This document shows, piece by piece, positions 21,435 to 33,290 of a stretch of 64,000 nt of DNA. This DNA is from Pelobates cultripes (taxonomy: Eukaryota; Chordata; Amphibia; Anura; Pelobatidae), in the NCBI GenBank assembly GCA_933207985.1, contig OW240917.1, positions 123,020,539-123,084,538 of the forward strand, read 5' to 3'. The translations under genes and the position numbers were made by a program. The stretch's first letter is position 1. Every line of letters starts with the position of its first letter. The notes below the pieces were generated by a model, which saw nothing but the letters and a program-made list of their open reading frames with translations, did not search any database and was not told where the DNA came from.

Positions 21435-22345
21435 TGCAACATACATGCTACCCCACAGCTGAACTGACAGGGCGCAAGCACAAGCGGTTCTTTCCACCTG
21501 AGAGATCCGCACTCCCAGACTCTTCTTTGAGCGGCCCGTTACGCCGACCCCAGCCAAGATGGTGCCCAACCTCCAGAGAGACTCTGAGGCCTCAGAGGAA
21601 TCACAGGAGGATGGAGAAGCCAGTGACTTGCCTCCTTCTAGCGGTGTGTACCACAGAAATGAGGAGGATGGAGACTTATCCCCCTCCACGAAGGGAGGCA
21701 TAAAAAAAACTCCTGGTAGACCTGAGGCTGAAGTGGGCATACTGCACCAGAGAGTGAATGTTGTGGAGGAGAGAGAGTGGATCAGAGACAAGCAAATCCA
21801 GGACAACACATTATAGACCCGCTATAGACGCTGAAATATACGCCTGCGCAGCATACCTGAAAGGGTTAAAAATGAAGACTTACTACTCTTTGTCCAAAAG
21901 ATGATAGCCTCCATGGGCCTTAAATGCGGCACTGATACTCCGCTCATAATTTTCACCTACTGGGTGCGCAAATCAGCAATGGCGCCCGAGTTAGCCTCAA
22001 GAGGCGCCATTGCCACCACTAGAGACATAGCAGTACGAACCGCCATAATGAATAAGTCCAGGTCCCTAGGGACGGTGAAATTTGATGACTGTACTATATC
22101 CATTTATAATGACCTCCCCTTCTCGGTCTTAGTGGAAAGGTGGAAGCTAGCACCAGTTACAATGACCCTACGAGACCACTCCATCAAATACAGGTGGAAT
22201 ACCGACAGATCTATAGGAATCTCACATGGACAGGAGTCATTCACCTTCTCCTCAGCAGAACACCCAGAAACACTGGCCCAGACACTGGACATAATGGTGA
22301 ACCCTACAGGGGAAAAAACAATGGCCCATCACTTGGTTTGGTAAT
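21435..22345 (+). pseudogene. L1/Tx1-type LINE ORF1 (RNA-binding protein) relic
   Basis: A single frame (21559-22344) with stops at 21814 and about 21829. The N-terminal part is acidic and coiled-coil-like (AEVGILHQRVNVVEEREWIR). The central part resembles the L1 ORF1p RRM: IRLRSIPERVKNEDLLLFVQ to DDCTISIYNDLPFSVLVE. The C-terminal domain follows (LAPVTMTLRDHSIKYRW, FTFSSAEHPETLAQTL). In intact elements it coats LINE RNA. ORF2 does not follow, so this is a 3'-deleted relic. Confidence 0.75.
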
Positions 22346-22439
22346 ATTTGTTTTTCCCCTGTCATTTGCTCATTCGAAACTCCCTTACTTCAGTTCCCAA
22401 ACCAAGACAACCCCAACATCTAATTAGAATAGGGAATAC

Positions 22440-23160
22440 AAAGTATCCAGTGCGTAACCACAATGGAAACTATTAATAAAATGCTCTCCTGGATGGCGGC
22501 CATTTTGTCTTCTGAACGCAGGCAGCGGTACCTGGTCATCGAGTGCCTGGAACTGATTTCGGCTAGGCACTCCCAGGAACACTGGTGAAAATGGAACTGC
22601 TGCCTGTTTAATTTCCCGACCACCTATACTAACAGCATGCAGGAGATATTAATTACCGACTGGGGGGAGCATTCGACATTTCAAAGCATTCGGATATCGG
22701 GTGTGGTTTTTGTATAGAAATCCTCAAATCGAGACCGGTCGTTGCCATGATTTCTCTGGGACTATTTTGGGCTTTGTGGCCGGCCAGTCGAAACTTTTCC
22801 TGGATGGCAATTCCAAACCACCAAACCGATCTGAGTGCCTTTTGGATATGTTAGGCACTCAGATCAGGCTTATCCGGGAATGTGACTCTCGTAGGTTTTC
22901 CATGGATGTTGGAAGTACTTTTTGGGTGCTGAAAATTTTTCATATTTTTCTGTACCTGGTAGATAATTGAATTGTAAGTTTCCTGACTCATTTATCTCTC
23001 AGGCACAGGGAGGAGTTTACTGTATGTATAAATTGAGAGTGCTTGCCTGAAATAAACAGATTTACTCCCAGCATTCAGTCTCTACTAATATATATTTACT
23101 TTCATGACTGATAGAGCTACATTATTTTGGGAAAGAGAGTCTGTGACGGTGATATACTGG
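22440..23160 (+). mobile_element. candidate LTR (solo)
   Basis: TATAAA at 23027-23032 and AATAAA at 23051-23056 sit in a promoter-like arrangement before GATTTACTCCCAGCATTCAG, as at the U3/R boundary of an LTR. An inverted pair GATCTGAGTGCC / GGCACTCAGATC lies at about 22829-22869. TG...CA ends and a target duplication could not be fixed, and no internal retroviral or Gypsy gene is attached. Confidence 0.35.
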
Positions 23161-24050
23161 CCATCTGCCACAATAACTATGGGTAGGTACTGAGGTGAGG
23201 TCATTAGGTCCCTTTATATTATACAGTAATTGTCCCCTCCACCATATACTGTGGGGGTTTTAAGTCCAACCTATTTCGTTAGTAGCCCTTATGCACTGGC
23301 CACAGGTGCGGGCAGGGTAGGACAATAGAATAACCCCAAACAGTTATTTGGTATTGATTTATCTTTCTAAGACGTAGTCTGCCTTCATTTCGGATCTGGA
23401 CCAACATATTTTGTGGAGTGAGTCGGATATGTAACTGGTTTACACAACATATTTTGTGGAATAAGTTTCATATGTAAAAGAGTCATCTCTGTAATGGCGC
23501 ACAATGAGCTAAAAGAACTAAGCGGGGACCCACCAAAGGGCAAGCTGTTTGAGTTGTTGTCTGTTCTGAGTATTCTCTTGCACCCTATCTATTCACTTTC
23601 AAAGAGCAAGGGAACAATAGTTTGCAAACATACATTCTGCTGGTTGCATTTGGATCCAGGATTTTTTTTGAAGGTTTGGTTTTTTTATTGGTGCTATAGC
23701 AATCGTCTAATCTTATACTTTGGATAGGCTTTAGATGCAACAGTGAATACATCAAGGCAACATTTGCCATTTGCTGGGATGTTCGACTCCCAACCAGATT
23801 TGACTTTAGTAAATATGCGAATTGAAATTCTGGTTAGAGTGTAGCCATTTTCACTCGATTTTGTCCATCAGTTTATTTATTTATTTAGCTATTAAAGAGA
23901 CACTCCAGACCCCTAAAACTTGCTGAAGTGCTTTTGAGTTAATGAGGTTAAGTGCAGAGATGCCACAGGTCAGAAGATAATCGCTACAGAGCTAAAGGAT
24001 GGCGTTAAACTCTGGGGGAGGAGTCTAGTATCTAATCATCTCAAAACTTC
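23161..24050. other. unassigned
   Basis: Mixed-composition sequence. TTAAAGAGACACTCCAGACC at about 23893 looks like the end of a small DNA transposon. No gene supported. Confidence 0.35.
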
Positions 24051-24600
24051 AACATCCACTATGGATCAAGGTTCCAATTTTCTGGTTTCCAGTCAGTATA
24101 CATGAATGGTGTTTGGAATTGCCCCAGTGCATGCAGTATGGCAACAGATAATGGGTGAAATCCTGGGAGATATCCCACACCCATGTTAGATGACATTCTT
24201 ATCACTGATGAGTATGATGCTGCTCATAAAGCAAATGTTGAGCTGTTTTACATTGCCTACAGGAATTTGGACTGAAAGTTTAGGGAATATAGTGTACAAG
24301 ACTTCTCCACATGACTGCGGAAAACGTGAAAGCACTAGTTTATGTTCCATGCTATCAAGCTATCCTAGCTGCAGACTTCTTGGGTTTGCAAATTATTATC
24401 CTAGATTCTTACCGAATTTGGCTCATTTGCTTTCATAGAAAAAAAAATGCTGCATGTTCTTTGGGTTTACCAAGATGTGTACTACATGAGTCACATAAAC
24501 AGTTTAAGAATGTCCCTGGACAAAGTGCTGTTATTTCTTCATTTAGCAACAACTGCAACAGAATAAAAACAAATTCCCCAAATCACAGGATCTAATTCTG
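24051..24600 (+). pseudogene. Ty3/Gypsy-type reverse transcriptase fragment
   Basis: A frame from 24112 reads FGIAPVHAVWQQIMGEILGD followed by IPHPC, the motif B region of Gypsy RTs. After a one-base frame change it continues LDDILITDEYDAAHKANVEL (motif C; the usual Tyr before LDD is lost at the frame break). Further on, LLGFANYYPRFLPNLAHLL is the typical post-RT segment. The fragment covers about a third of pol. Frameshifts make it inactive. Confidence 0.72.
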
Positions 24601-26559
24601 CACTTTTTCTGCTGAAATGTTGAGTAAATGCAACCAAGGAAACCATGTTAATGAATGTATAGAGAAAAAATATATATGTTTACGATAATCCACAAGGCCT
24701 TGAAGCAAGAAAGCATTGTATCTGTGCAAAACATTTATCAGGCTCTAGAACTAATTACAGAATGTCTGGTATAAATTAGCAGTATTTTCAGCATAACCCT
24801 GGAAAGGTTATGCCCATACCAATTGTAAGGTATTTGCTGTCCTGAGGTATGGGGAGGAAAAAACAAAATATTAATTTATCACTGAGTAATAACTAGTACA
24901 AAATACAGTTAAAGAATCAGCGCACACACAAACAAAATTACAGCTTTACATTTAACAAGGCTACTTAAAATCACCTATCTTACTAAAGAAATATGGGGAT
25001 TCAGTTCCACCATATGGCCATATTGTGTTAAGCCCACCACTATGTCGCAGTAACCTAATATCGGTGTCCTACACTAATTTTAACATGGAAGATTTACATA
25101 CTAACTTGCAATACTTACGTTCAATATAAAGTGCTTCAAGAAACTCCTCAGTTTAAGCTTTCCTGTGATCACCTCCAAAGGGGCACCCATAGTGGATGGG
25201 TGAGGTGCTCAGCCCAATCGGAATCTAGACTGCAAAAAAATGGGAATTGGGGGCACACCACTGCTTGGATATGCATGTTCTGGGTGTTACTAAAGTATAA
25301 ATTAAGAGTAGCCAACTTTTGTATTGCATTTCTTTACATATCTTCCCCAAACATCGCCATGTTAAATTCAATTTATTCAATTTATTGTTCTATTGCATCA
25401 AATGTACACCTTATACCAGTTTATTTCATAAATGGTTTTACTGTTAAATCCATAGGAATTATAAATTAATAATTGTATAACACAAGACCTTAAAACAGGG
25501 TGAAACAAAAAGATGTGTTTGAAAATATATATTTTTTGCTAAATGTATACATACATAGTTTTCTCTAAATAAATAATCATAATATTTTCATAATCGTCCT
25601 ATTTTTTTACTTTTTACACTTCCTATTTTTGACATATAGTTGACATCCCTTGCCTTCAATTATGATTCAATATATAAAGGTTTGCTGTTTCATAATAACC
25701 CCAGGATGAGAAAGATCTTACTGATTTTTCACTGTGACTTTCAAATACTTTTTCTGGTATCATTTTTACTTGAAGTTAAACATCAAAAACAGAATTGTAG
25801 CCATCAAAATTAGATCATATCATTATTTCAATGTAGTCAGAAAAATTGTTTTCCTTCAGGATATTTTTAATTGTATAGACAGACTACTAACTGGAAGTCA
25901 GCACAACATTTTTTTTCAAATTATGTAAGATGTAATTTATCTGTAATAATGTTGTGTCCTGAGTTTAATTTGTAAATAAGACGAAAAAACATAATTTGCA
26001 TATGAGTGTCACAGATATCTCTTCTGGTACTTCTTGCAATGTCTACAATGTACATTTCTCCATTACTTATTAAATATCTGTCTCATTACTGTGTTTTATA
26101 TGTATGGTTTGCATATTTATTTGACATATTTCTGATATGTGCACTGTGTGTGCATGGAATCTCGTGGAGTTTCATGGACATAGAACATCAAGTATTGGCG
26201 CATTGGTTTTCCATTGTTCTTGTGGAAACATTAGTTTCATTGTTATTGCATAATTCATGTGACCCAATCTGTCATCCTGTTAATTATTATCTTGCGTCTC
26301 TTTTTTATGAACCCACTGGTGATGGGTGCAAGAACAAATTCCATATGGAACCTTATATTACACCGTATTGATTGTAATGTCATATGTAGGCATGGATTGA
26401 TCATTCATTTTTTTGGTTGCAATCAAGATCAAGATGATAATCTCTGTGCCACTTATTTACCATGACTTTGCAGATCAATAAATTGGATCAACTAAGTTTA
26501 TTTTGCATCTTTCTGTTTTTCTGAGTATTGCTATTGTTATTTAGCAGGTGGTTAAATCA
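24601..26559. other. unassigned AT-rich stretch
   Basis: I examined both strands for transposon motifs and coding features and saw none. The longest open frame here (26006-26371) has no recognisable domain, no conserved motif and hydrophobic AT-driven composition, so I do not call it a gene. Old LINE or Gypsy debris cannot be excluded. Confidence 0.35.
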
Positions 26560-27150
26560 TCTCCCTTTTATGCAGAAAGGTCAATGGACAACATTAGTAG
26601 TGTCATGCTTACCCACATTGGGGACTGTCAGCATATGGAGAGGAAACCTCTCCACAGTCCCAGACTTCCCTCCAGCGGTTTCAGCGCCAGCCACTGTGGC
26701 TCTGTCCCCTTTTATGAAGTGGCATGCACGCACCAATGACATCACTGCCTGTCAAAACATCTGAATTCGAACATTTTGGAGGCGTGGCTTCAAATTTATA
26801 AAAACAAACTATAAAAGGCTGGTTCACCCATAGAACATTGCCCTGTTGTGGTTCTAACTACAGTTCTCAATAGTATAATTTGTATTACTGTGTATTGATC
26901 TCAGCTGTCTGACTATTCTCCTTTCTATATTCCCTGACTCAAATTTTGTACCTCGCTACTGTGATTTCTGGTTCCCCTGACATGGCATATATACCTTGCT
27001 TCTGTAATTTCTGGCTCCCTCGACTTTGGCTTGTCCCTGACCATTTTCTATCTGTCTAATGTAAAGTTCGGCCACTCTAAGGTCTGGTATACGTTCTTCT
27101 TTTACATCCTGAGTGTTGGGTCTTTTAGAAATCCTGACAAGTAAATAGCC
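26560..27150 (+). mobile_element. candidate Gypsy-like LTR fragment
   Basis: TATAAAAGGCTGG (about 26812) is followed about 40-60 bp later by CCCTGTTGTGGTTCTAACTA, then pyrimidine-rich repeats of the type TTTGGCTTGTCCCTGACC and GTTCGGCCACTCTAAGGTCT. This composition is familiar from amphibian Gypsy LTRs. Ends, target duplication and primer binding site were not resolved. Confidence 0.4.
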
Positions 27151-27239
27151 AATGTTATATAGTGTGCCACTTACCCCCTCCCTTATAAGTAACACCAAGG
27201 TCCAGTAGTTACTAGATCTAAAAGAAGACCACTGCATGC

Positions 27240-28000
27240 TCTCAGAATAGGAACCAGTCACCATCACAGTCAGAGATATCCAGGAAAGAGTAGTACACAT
27301 GAAACACCAGGTCATCACCAGGACCTGACATGACCCACACCAACTGGATAAAGAATTAAACAACACTGGATAAACACCTAGCAGGACAAATGAACCAGCT
27401 GCTGGCAACAGGATCCAATCTTGAATGGATAACAGAAGGCAGAACAATACTGACATAAAGGAACCTCACAATTCAACAGCACCATCTAACTACAAATCAA
27501 TCACTCGCCTCCTGACAACATGAAAAGTCTTGTCAGGCATTGTAGCCTCAAAATCTATAGGATGTGTTTTTATGAAATGGCATGCACATATCAGAAATAT
27601 GGCAAAGAAACTAAACACGCAAGCCATGCATAGAATACACATTGATGAGATTGATTAAGAAATTGAGAAATGGGCATATGCACCAAAACATGAATAAAAC
27701 TCAGAAGAGGTTGGAAAAACACTAGAGGCTCAAAACACCAGCTGCTGATAGATCAAATAGTCACAGAAGATTCCAAGACAAGACAGACTAATCTGTGCAC
27801 AGCCTGGATTTACTACAATAAAGCTTATGACACATTGCCACACACATGGATACTGGAATGCTTGGCTCTATGCAAAGTCAACAAGACACTTCAGCAAGAA
27901 GTGGAAAGTGGAGAAAAATACCATCCTCAATGCTGTGCTGCATGGGCCTCAAGCTATTCAGCCAGAAGAGTGCATTCCTAAAAACATCTAAGATACTGCA
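27240..28000 (+). pseudogene. non-LTR retrotransposon RT relic, clade unresolved
   Basis: Ordered RT pieces in changing frames: EPVTITVRDIQERVVHMKHQ, MNQLLATGSNLEWITEGRTI, STAPSNYKSITRLL (the 'NYRPI' block), LLIDQIVTEDSKTRQTNLCT and AWIYYNKAYDTLPHTWILEC (motif A; here Tyr occupies the position of the usual catalytic Asp of 'DYKKAYD'). It breaks off before motif C. It is distinct from the L2, CR1 and L1 relics in this window. Confidence 0.7.
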
Positions 28001-29429
28001 TACTGTGCACAACTCTCAGACTCCTAGGTCTCTAGTAGGGGACCTAAGAATGAGGAATACACAAATATACCTACTGGAGAGGTGAGTGTATTCCCCTTCA
28101 AAGGGCATAAAGGGCATAAAGGAAGATTTTAGAGTCCCTATGTAATTTTTTTTAAAGGAAGAACCATAACTATACTATATTTTTCTTACTGAGCCTGGGA
28201 GGGCAGCAGGGCACTCATGACACCATAACCACTACTGTTTGTTATAGTGGTTATGGTTTCCAGACAGCCGTTTTCCTATTTTTTTTCGTTGACCTTCCTT
28301 CTAAGCTACATAGGTTGTGTAATCTATACATAGAGTTATACGGTTAAGTATCCAGGAATCTTTGCTGGGTGTTCTTACTAATCCCTCACCTCCCGAAAAT
28401 TATCTATAGGGGATGTGTCCCCATCCTTCTTGCTTCCTATGCATATGGGTACTATGAATTTACATGTGTTGCCATTCATAAGTGGTGTAATGAAGCTATG
28501 TCTTTAAGAGTTAACGAATAATAAGCGTCTATTACTTTCAAAGACACTGACAAATGTAATGCAGATCAATTTAAGCCCACACCCTCAGTGCCTTGCTGCT
28601 CTGATAAGATGTCCCCACTCTGTGGCAACATAACCCTTTTCAGTAGGTTTGACTTCACTGGGCCCCACTGTTTCATCTCATGACTACCTTCCAAAATCAT
28701 CTTATTACTTTTTTTAATAAGCTTCTACATACAGGCAAATTTATTAGTTACTTGACATTGGATCCCGCCACACTGACCCCGCATCCTGGCATTTGCTTTT
28801 ATTGATTGTTTACCTGGCTTATGAACGTTGGTTTCTTTACCCTGATGTCTCACTGCACCTTCCCCTCTAAAAATCTGGTTTGAACTCTTTGGATCTGTAA
28901 AAGGTCTTTCCCTCTCTCCACTTACCTGACTCTGTCTGGAAATTACATATACTGCTCTCTTAATCTCCCCCTATAGATTAATTTATGGTTGTGTGTTTAT
29001 GTTTTAATTTTCTTTTCTGATTTTATTAAATTGGACTGGCTTGTGAATGTATTAACCCTTATATATCTACTTTCATATAACTGGAACACTTAAGAGGACT
29101 AAGTAAGCAACTACAGATTTTTTTATGTGAAACTGATAGATGATTATTATATGATAATATAAAGTTACAATTTATCAAAGACATTGCTTCATGCTTATCA
29201 CATACAGATATATTAACTAAAGTCAGGATGCAACAATTTTGTTGTCTGAATCACCCAATATGCAGCCAGATTGTTTTACCCCACTCAGCACAGGACTATT
29301 AGGGCAGCAAAATTCTGATATTTTTCACACTATTTAGCATTGCCCATATTTTGCGATTCTTGCTACAAAATCCGATGATTGGTATTCGGGCCAATTTTAA
29401 ATGTCTGAATTATTTACCTGATAGTTTCC
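28001..29429. other. unassigned
   Basis: No gene seen. CCATAACCACTAC / GTAGTGGTTATGG-like complementarity (28210-28252) hints at a small palindromic element, and two direct GGGCATAAA copies lie at about 28105-28120. Confidence 0.35.
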
Positions 29430-29620
29430 CATTGGCTTGGAAGTCAATTAATCAGAGTGCTCTAACAGGCAGATTTCACCTCTCATAAGGCTTGCCTGGA
29501 AATACTTTTTTTTTTTGTCCTGTATCTGTGTTTAATATATTTTTTATTTTTATATTAATAATTGTGTTGCATATTTCAGACTTTCATTTGGTCGAGGCAC
29601 ACAGCGTGGGACGTGGGGAT
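29430..29620. mobile_element. degraded family F-like fragment
   Basis: TTGGCTTGGAAGTCAATTAA then TCAGAGTGCTCTAACAGGCA resembles the family F CCAAT box segment (TTAAGCCAATCAGAGTGCTC). CACAGCGTGGGA at about 29600 matches its inverted-repeat core. Too short and diverged for certainty. Confidence 0.35.
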
Positions 29621-29880
29621 TAGGGTGTGCACACCCCGTGCGCACACCTATGGTCTCCTAACTAACTAAAATGTTTTTACTTTTTTTTCTGTGTTCTGTT
29701 TTTTTTTCCATCCTTTGTGCTGCTGTTTGATTAATTGGGGGAGTGTTCCTTAATTGCCACCTGTGTGGGATTTGTATTCCCATATAAGCACACCCCTAAC
29801 TCACTGAGCTTGCTCACATTGCTTCAAAACAGACTATTAAATAGGAGTTAGAAAACAAGGGATTTAAACTAACAAGGTAA

Positions 29881-30888
29881 GTGTTTTACTGTTGTGTATC
29901 TGGGGAAATGGGTGTTAGCAAGATTGCTGATTTGACTCAATGCACATCTTGTTGCATGAATGCATGCCTTGATGTACCCATCTGTGGTCCATACCTCTGT
30001 GACAAGTGTGTGTGTGAGTGGCTTCTCTGGAAGCTCAGACTGGCGATCTCAAGAAGCAAATTGCAAAATTGAGGGAGATCGACAATCTTGAGAGGAGTCT
30101 GCTGCTGAGCAGAATTTAGTGGGTGCAGGTAGTGGAGTGGGAGGAGATAAGACAGATGGGGAACAGGTACGTAGCTGGGTGACAGTGGGGCTAGGAAGCA
30201 GGGGAGAGGGAAGAGGAAAGGTCTAGCTAGTCCTGATTTTGTGCAACCTAGCCTATTTGCCCATTTGAGTGAAGATGTTGGGAGCATCAGCTCAGGAGTA
30301 GCTGTATTAGAGGAAGCTGTTCCTTCTAACAGCCAAAGGAACAGCCCCTCTAGTACGGGTGGGGATGAAAATGTAAGGAAGGCTAGACAGGTTGTGATGG
30401 TAGGGGACTCTTTAATTAGGAGGGTAGATAGGGCAATAAGCCGTCGGCTCAACCGGATAGTTTGCTGTCTCCCAGATGCTCGGTTCCAGCAAGTTGCTGA
30501 CTGAGTGGATGGATTACTAGGAAGGGTTAGGGATGACCCAGTGGTCATGGTCCATGTTGGTACCAATGACAAAGTAAGAGGAAGGTAGAAGGTCATAAAG
30601 AATATCAGGGTATTAGGTTGCAAACTTAAGAAAAGGACCTGCAAGGTGGTATTCTCTGAGATATTTCCTATGCCACGCACTACAGTGGAAAGGCAGCGGG
30701 ATATTAGAGAGGTCAATGCGTGTCTGAAGTCTTGGTGCAGGAAGGAAGGTTTTGGGTTTTTAGTGCACTGGGCCGACTTTGCGCTTGGGTACAACCTTTA
30801 TAGCAGTGATGGGTTGCACCTAAACAGGAGAGGGTCTGCACTGCTGGGAGATAGGATGGCTAGAAGTTTGGAGGAGATTTTAAACTAG
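29881..30888 (+). pseudogene. CR1 ORF1 with SGNH esterase domain
   Basis: One frame with at least three nonsense codons (about 30070, 30502 and 30590). The N-terminus holds a Cys cluster, CTSCCMNACLDVPICGPYLC, in the position of the CR1 PHD-like zinc motif. The C-terminal half is an SGNH/GDSL esterase: VVMVGDSLIRRVDRAI (Ser block), VMVHVGTND (GTND block) and SSDGLHLNRRGSALLG (Asp/His block). Such esterases are a standard part of CR1 ORF1; their role in retrotransposition is not settled. Confidence 0.85.
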
Positions 30889-31684
30889 TTGTAGGGGGGG
30901 AGGGTCATAGCAATCTAACAAATGGAGACAGGACAGAAAGGAGACAGGCTTTAGGTCAGTATAAGGGGGATGGAGACAGGGAAGGGCAAGCTCAGAACAG
31001 AGAAGGTATGTAATGTTGATAATTTACAGAAAGTACAAGTGACTCATGATAATATTGAATGTATGCATACTAATGCGAGGAGCCTAAATAACAAAATTGG
31101 GGTACTAGAGGCAATAGCATACACTATAGACAAAGGGGTAAATCTATACTGTATCAAATACTAGTATAGCTTAAAGGGGTAGCACAACAATCATGAACCA
31201 TACAACCTGTATATAATATAACACAGTTCTTCAAAGAATCTAAAATATGAAAAAAATCACATAATAGTGAAGCATGTACAGAAATATATGATTCAATCCC
31301 GTAGGTAGAGAACTTACAAGACCATGCTGTAGATCTGCGCTTGTCTCCCTTCCATAGGGTATTTAAATAGCGTTTTCTTTCTCAGTAGACTTGTATGCAG
31401 GGACCAAAAAGTCGTAGATTCAAAACACCCAATCCTCAAGGGAAAAGAGGTATATAGAGCAGTATTGCAAACAAAAATAAATTTATTAATACAAATTGCA
31501 CTTACATCAAGTGAAGATTATAGCAGCATCTCACCACTTACAAGTGGTACCGAGGAAAAGAAGTCCCTCTATGGTAGTATTAAAATATATAGATAATAAA
31601 AAGTAATAATAATATACTAAAAACAATGAAAAGAAAAAGAAAGAGAACAATAAAATAACAAAAAGGAAAAATGTTCCTGATCAA

Positions 31685-31724
31685 TATCCAACGCGTTTCG
31701 TCTATGTAGACTTCTTCAGGGATA
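31685..31724 (-). ncRNA. hammerhead-ribozyme-like motif, copy 2
   Basis: Minus strand: stem I TATCC, core CTGAAGA, one extra A, stem II GTCTACATAGAC (self-complementary), GAAACGCGTT, stem I GGATA. Stem I is a perfect 5 bp. The core fits CUGANGA...GAAA. Stem III would be the ACG/CGU palindrome, which is too short for a monomer but could pair between two copies. The residue before the predicted cut is U, usually a weak choice. Confidence 0.6.
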
Positions 31725-32146
31725 AGAAAATGTCCAGAAAATCCTTCTTTTATAAGCCTCCAAACGATCTTGAAATTGCCGCGGAAAAACCTTTACTTCC
31801 GGGTTTCGATCTTGCCTCATTCTGATTGGTTGGACGAGATAATCCTCTCAGACGGATGTAGAAAAAGAACTCACTTCCGTGTTCCCTACTGGAACGCATA
31901 ACGTCCATAACGCACAATACAATATCATTAGCGGTACTTCCGCGTTCCACCGTGGAACGCACGGAAGACCAAACAGCCAATCGGCTATAAGGAAAACCGG
32001 GCGTCCCAAGTTGGACAAAAAAGGAGGGCTATCTTTTATGATATATAAACTTTACCCAATGTAAAAAATATACAATGTAAAAAAATATATAAATAATAAT
32101 AATCTACAAAGAAATATAAAAGTAAATATAAAAGTAAACACAACAA

Positions 32147-32149
<3 letters not shown>

Positions 32150-32206
<57 letters not shown>
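32150..32206. repeat. (TA)n microsatellite
   Basis: TA tract within the Penelope-like insert. Confidence 0.93.
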
Positions 32207-32211
<5 letters not shown>

Positions 32212-32979
32212 AAGTATCGCAAATACCAAAAAGATTATATAGATAGAGGGATCACAATTTAAAGGAGTCAATAGCATACACTAAACAATATGACATAATA
32301 GGCATAACTGAAACATGGTGGGATGAGACACATGACTGGGCAGTTAACTTAAATGGGAACACACTATTTAGGAAGGACAGAAAAAACAGGAAAGGTAGTG
32401 GGGTATGTTTGTATGTCAACCATGAGTTAAAGCCAAATCTTAAGCAAGTGGAATGTGATGGGGAAGATGTGGAAGCTTTATGGGTAAATATCTGCTTGGG
32501 GCAAAATAATGGAAATCAACTATTGGTTGGGATATCTTATAAACCACCTAATGTTAATATTGATGAGGAACAACAGCTGTTTGAGCAAATTGAGAAAGCT
32601 GCAGATCTGGGTACCACATTAATTATTGGAGATTTTAATTACCCAGACATAAATTGGGACAGAGGGACTAGTAGTTCAGCAAAGGGAATTAGGTTTTTAA
32701 ACTTGTTAAATGACACCTTCATGTCACAACTTGTACAACCACCAACTAGAAAGGACACTTGTCTGGACCTGGTTCAACCAACAACGTTGATCTTTTGACC
32801 ATCTTTTTGACCAACACTAAAGTAGGTAAGCACTTGTGAAATAGTGATCACAATATTTGCCTCCTTTGAAATAAACTCAAAAATACAAAAGCATATGGGG
32901 TATACTAAAACATATATTTTAAAAAGGCCAATTTCTATAAGTTAAGGGCAGCTTTACAATATATTATACATAAACTATT

Positions 32980-33290
32980 TTGTGAAAAGAACACAGAATA
33001 AATGGAACATCTTCCAACAAATATTAGAAAAGTACATTTCTCAGTATGTACCATTGGGTAATAAATATAAAAGAAACAAAATGAAACCAATGTGGCTTAG
33101 TAGAGAAGTAAAACAAGAGATTAAAAATAAAAAAAGGGCATTTAAAGCATTTAAATCGGACAAATCAGAGGCATCCTATAAAAGATAAAAGGAAGCCAAT
33201 AATGTGTGCAAAACGGCGATTAGATTTCCTAAATTTCAAAATGAAAAAATAATAGCCAAAGAGAGCAAAACCAACCCCACGGCATTTTTT
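32980..33290 (+). pseudogene. CR1 endonuclease-RT linker relic
   Basis: A frame reads KWNIFQQILEKYISQYVPLG and MKPMWLSREVKQEIKNKKRA, the basic linker that precedes the RT in CR1. A second piece, KTNPTAFF, is the start of the 'NPKAFF' block. Sequence similarity to CR1 stops at 33286, where another insertion starts. Confidence 0.7.

Larger units (their letters stand above)
31127..32268 (-). mobile_element. Penelope-like non-autonomous or truncated element nested in CR1
   Basis: An insert of about 1.14 kb bounded by a 15-bp target duplication (31112-31126 and 32269-32283). It carries a hammerhead-like motif on the minus strand (31685-31724), a GC-rich stretch with several GGAACGC units (31870-31960) and a (TA)n tract (32150-32205). 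No ORF. The hammerhead, together with the similar motif in the 60-kb element, ties it to Penelope-like elements. Confidence 0.6.
31060..32798 (+). pseudogene. CR1 APE endonuclease, split by an insertion
   Basis: The N-terminal piece TNARSLNNKIGVLEAIAY ends at the insertion. The rest continues after it: ITETWWDETHDWAV (Glu block), GSGVCLYVNHELK, EALWVNICLG, LLVGISYKPPN, TTLIIGDFNYPDINW (Asp/Asn block). The final SDH block is degraded. The split is explained by the 15-bp duplication caatagcatacacta at 31112-31126 and 32269-32283. Confidence 0.85.

Noticed and set aside
22440..23160. Complete endogenous retrovirus
   Set aside because: Only LTR-like promoter and poly-A signals; no gag, pol or env, and no second LTR found in the window.
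26006..26371. 121-codon open frame, hydrophobic
   Set aside because: No domain, no start context, no neighbours; composition is that expected from AT-rich sequence.
29937..30794. 285-codon minus-strand frame opposite CR1 ORF1
   Set aside because: Antisense shadow of the ORF1 esterase region; plus strand carries the recognisable blocks.
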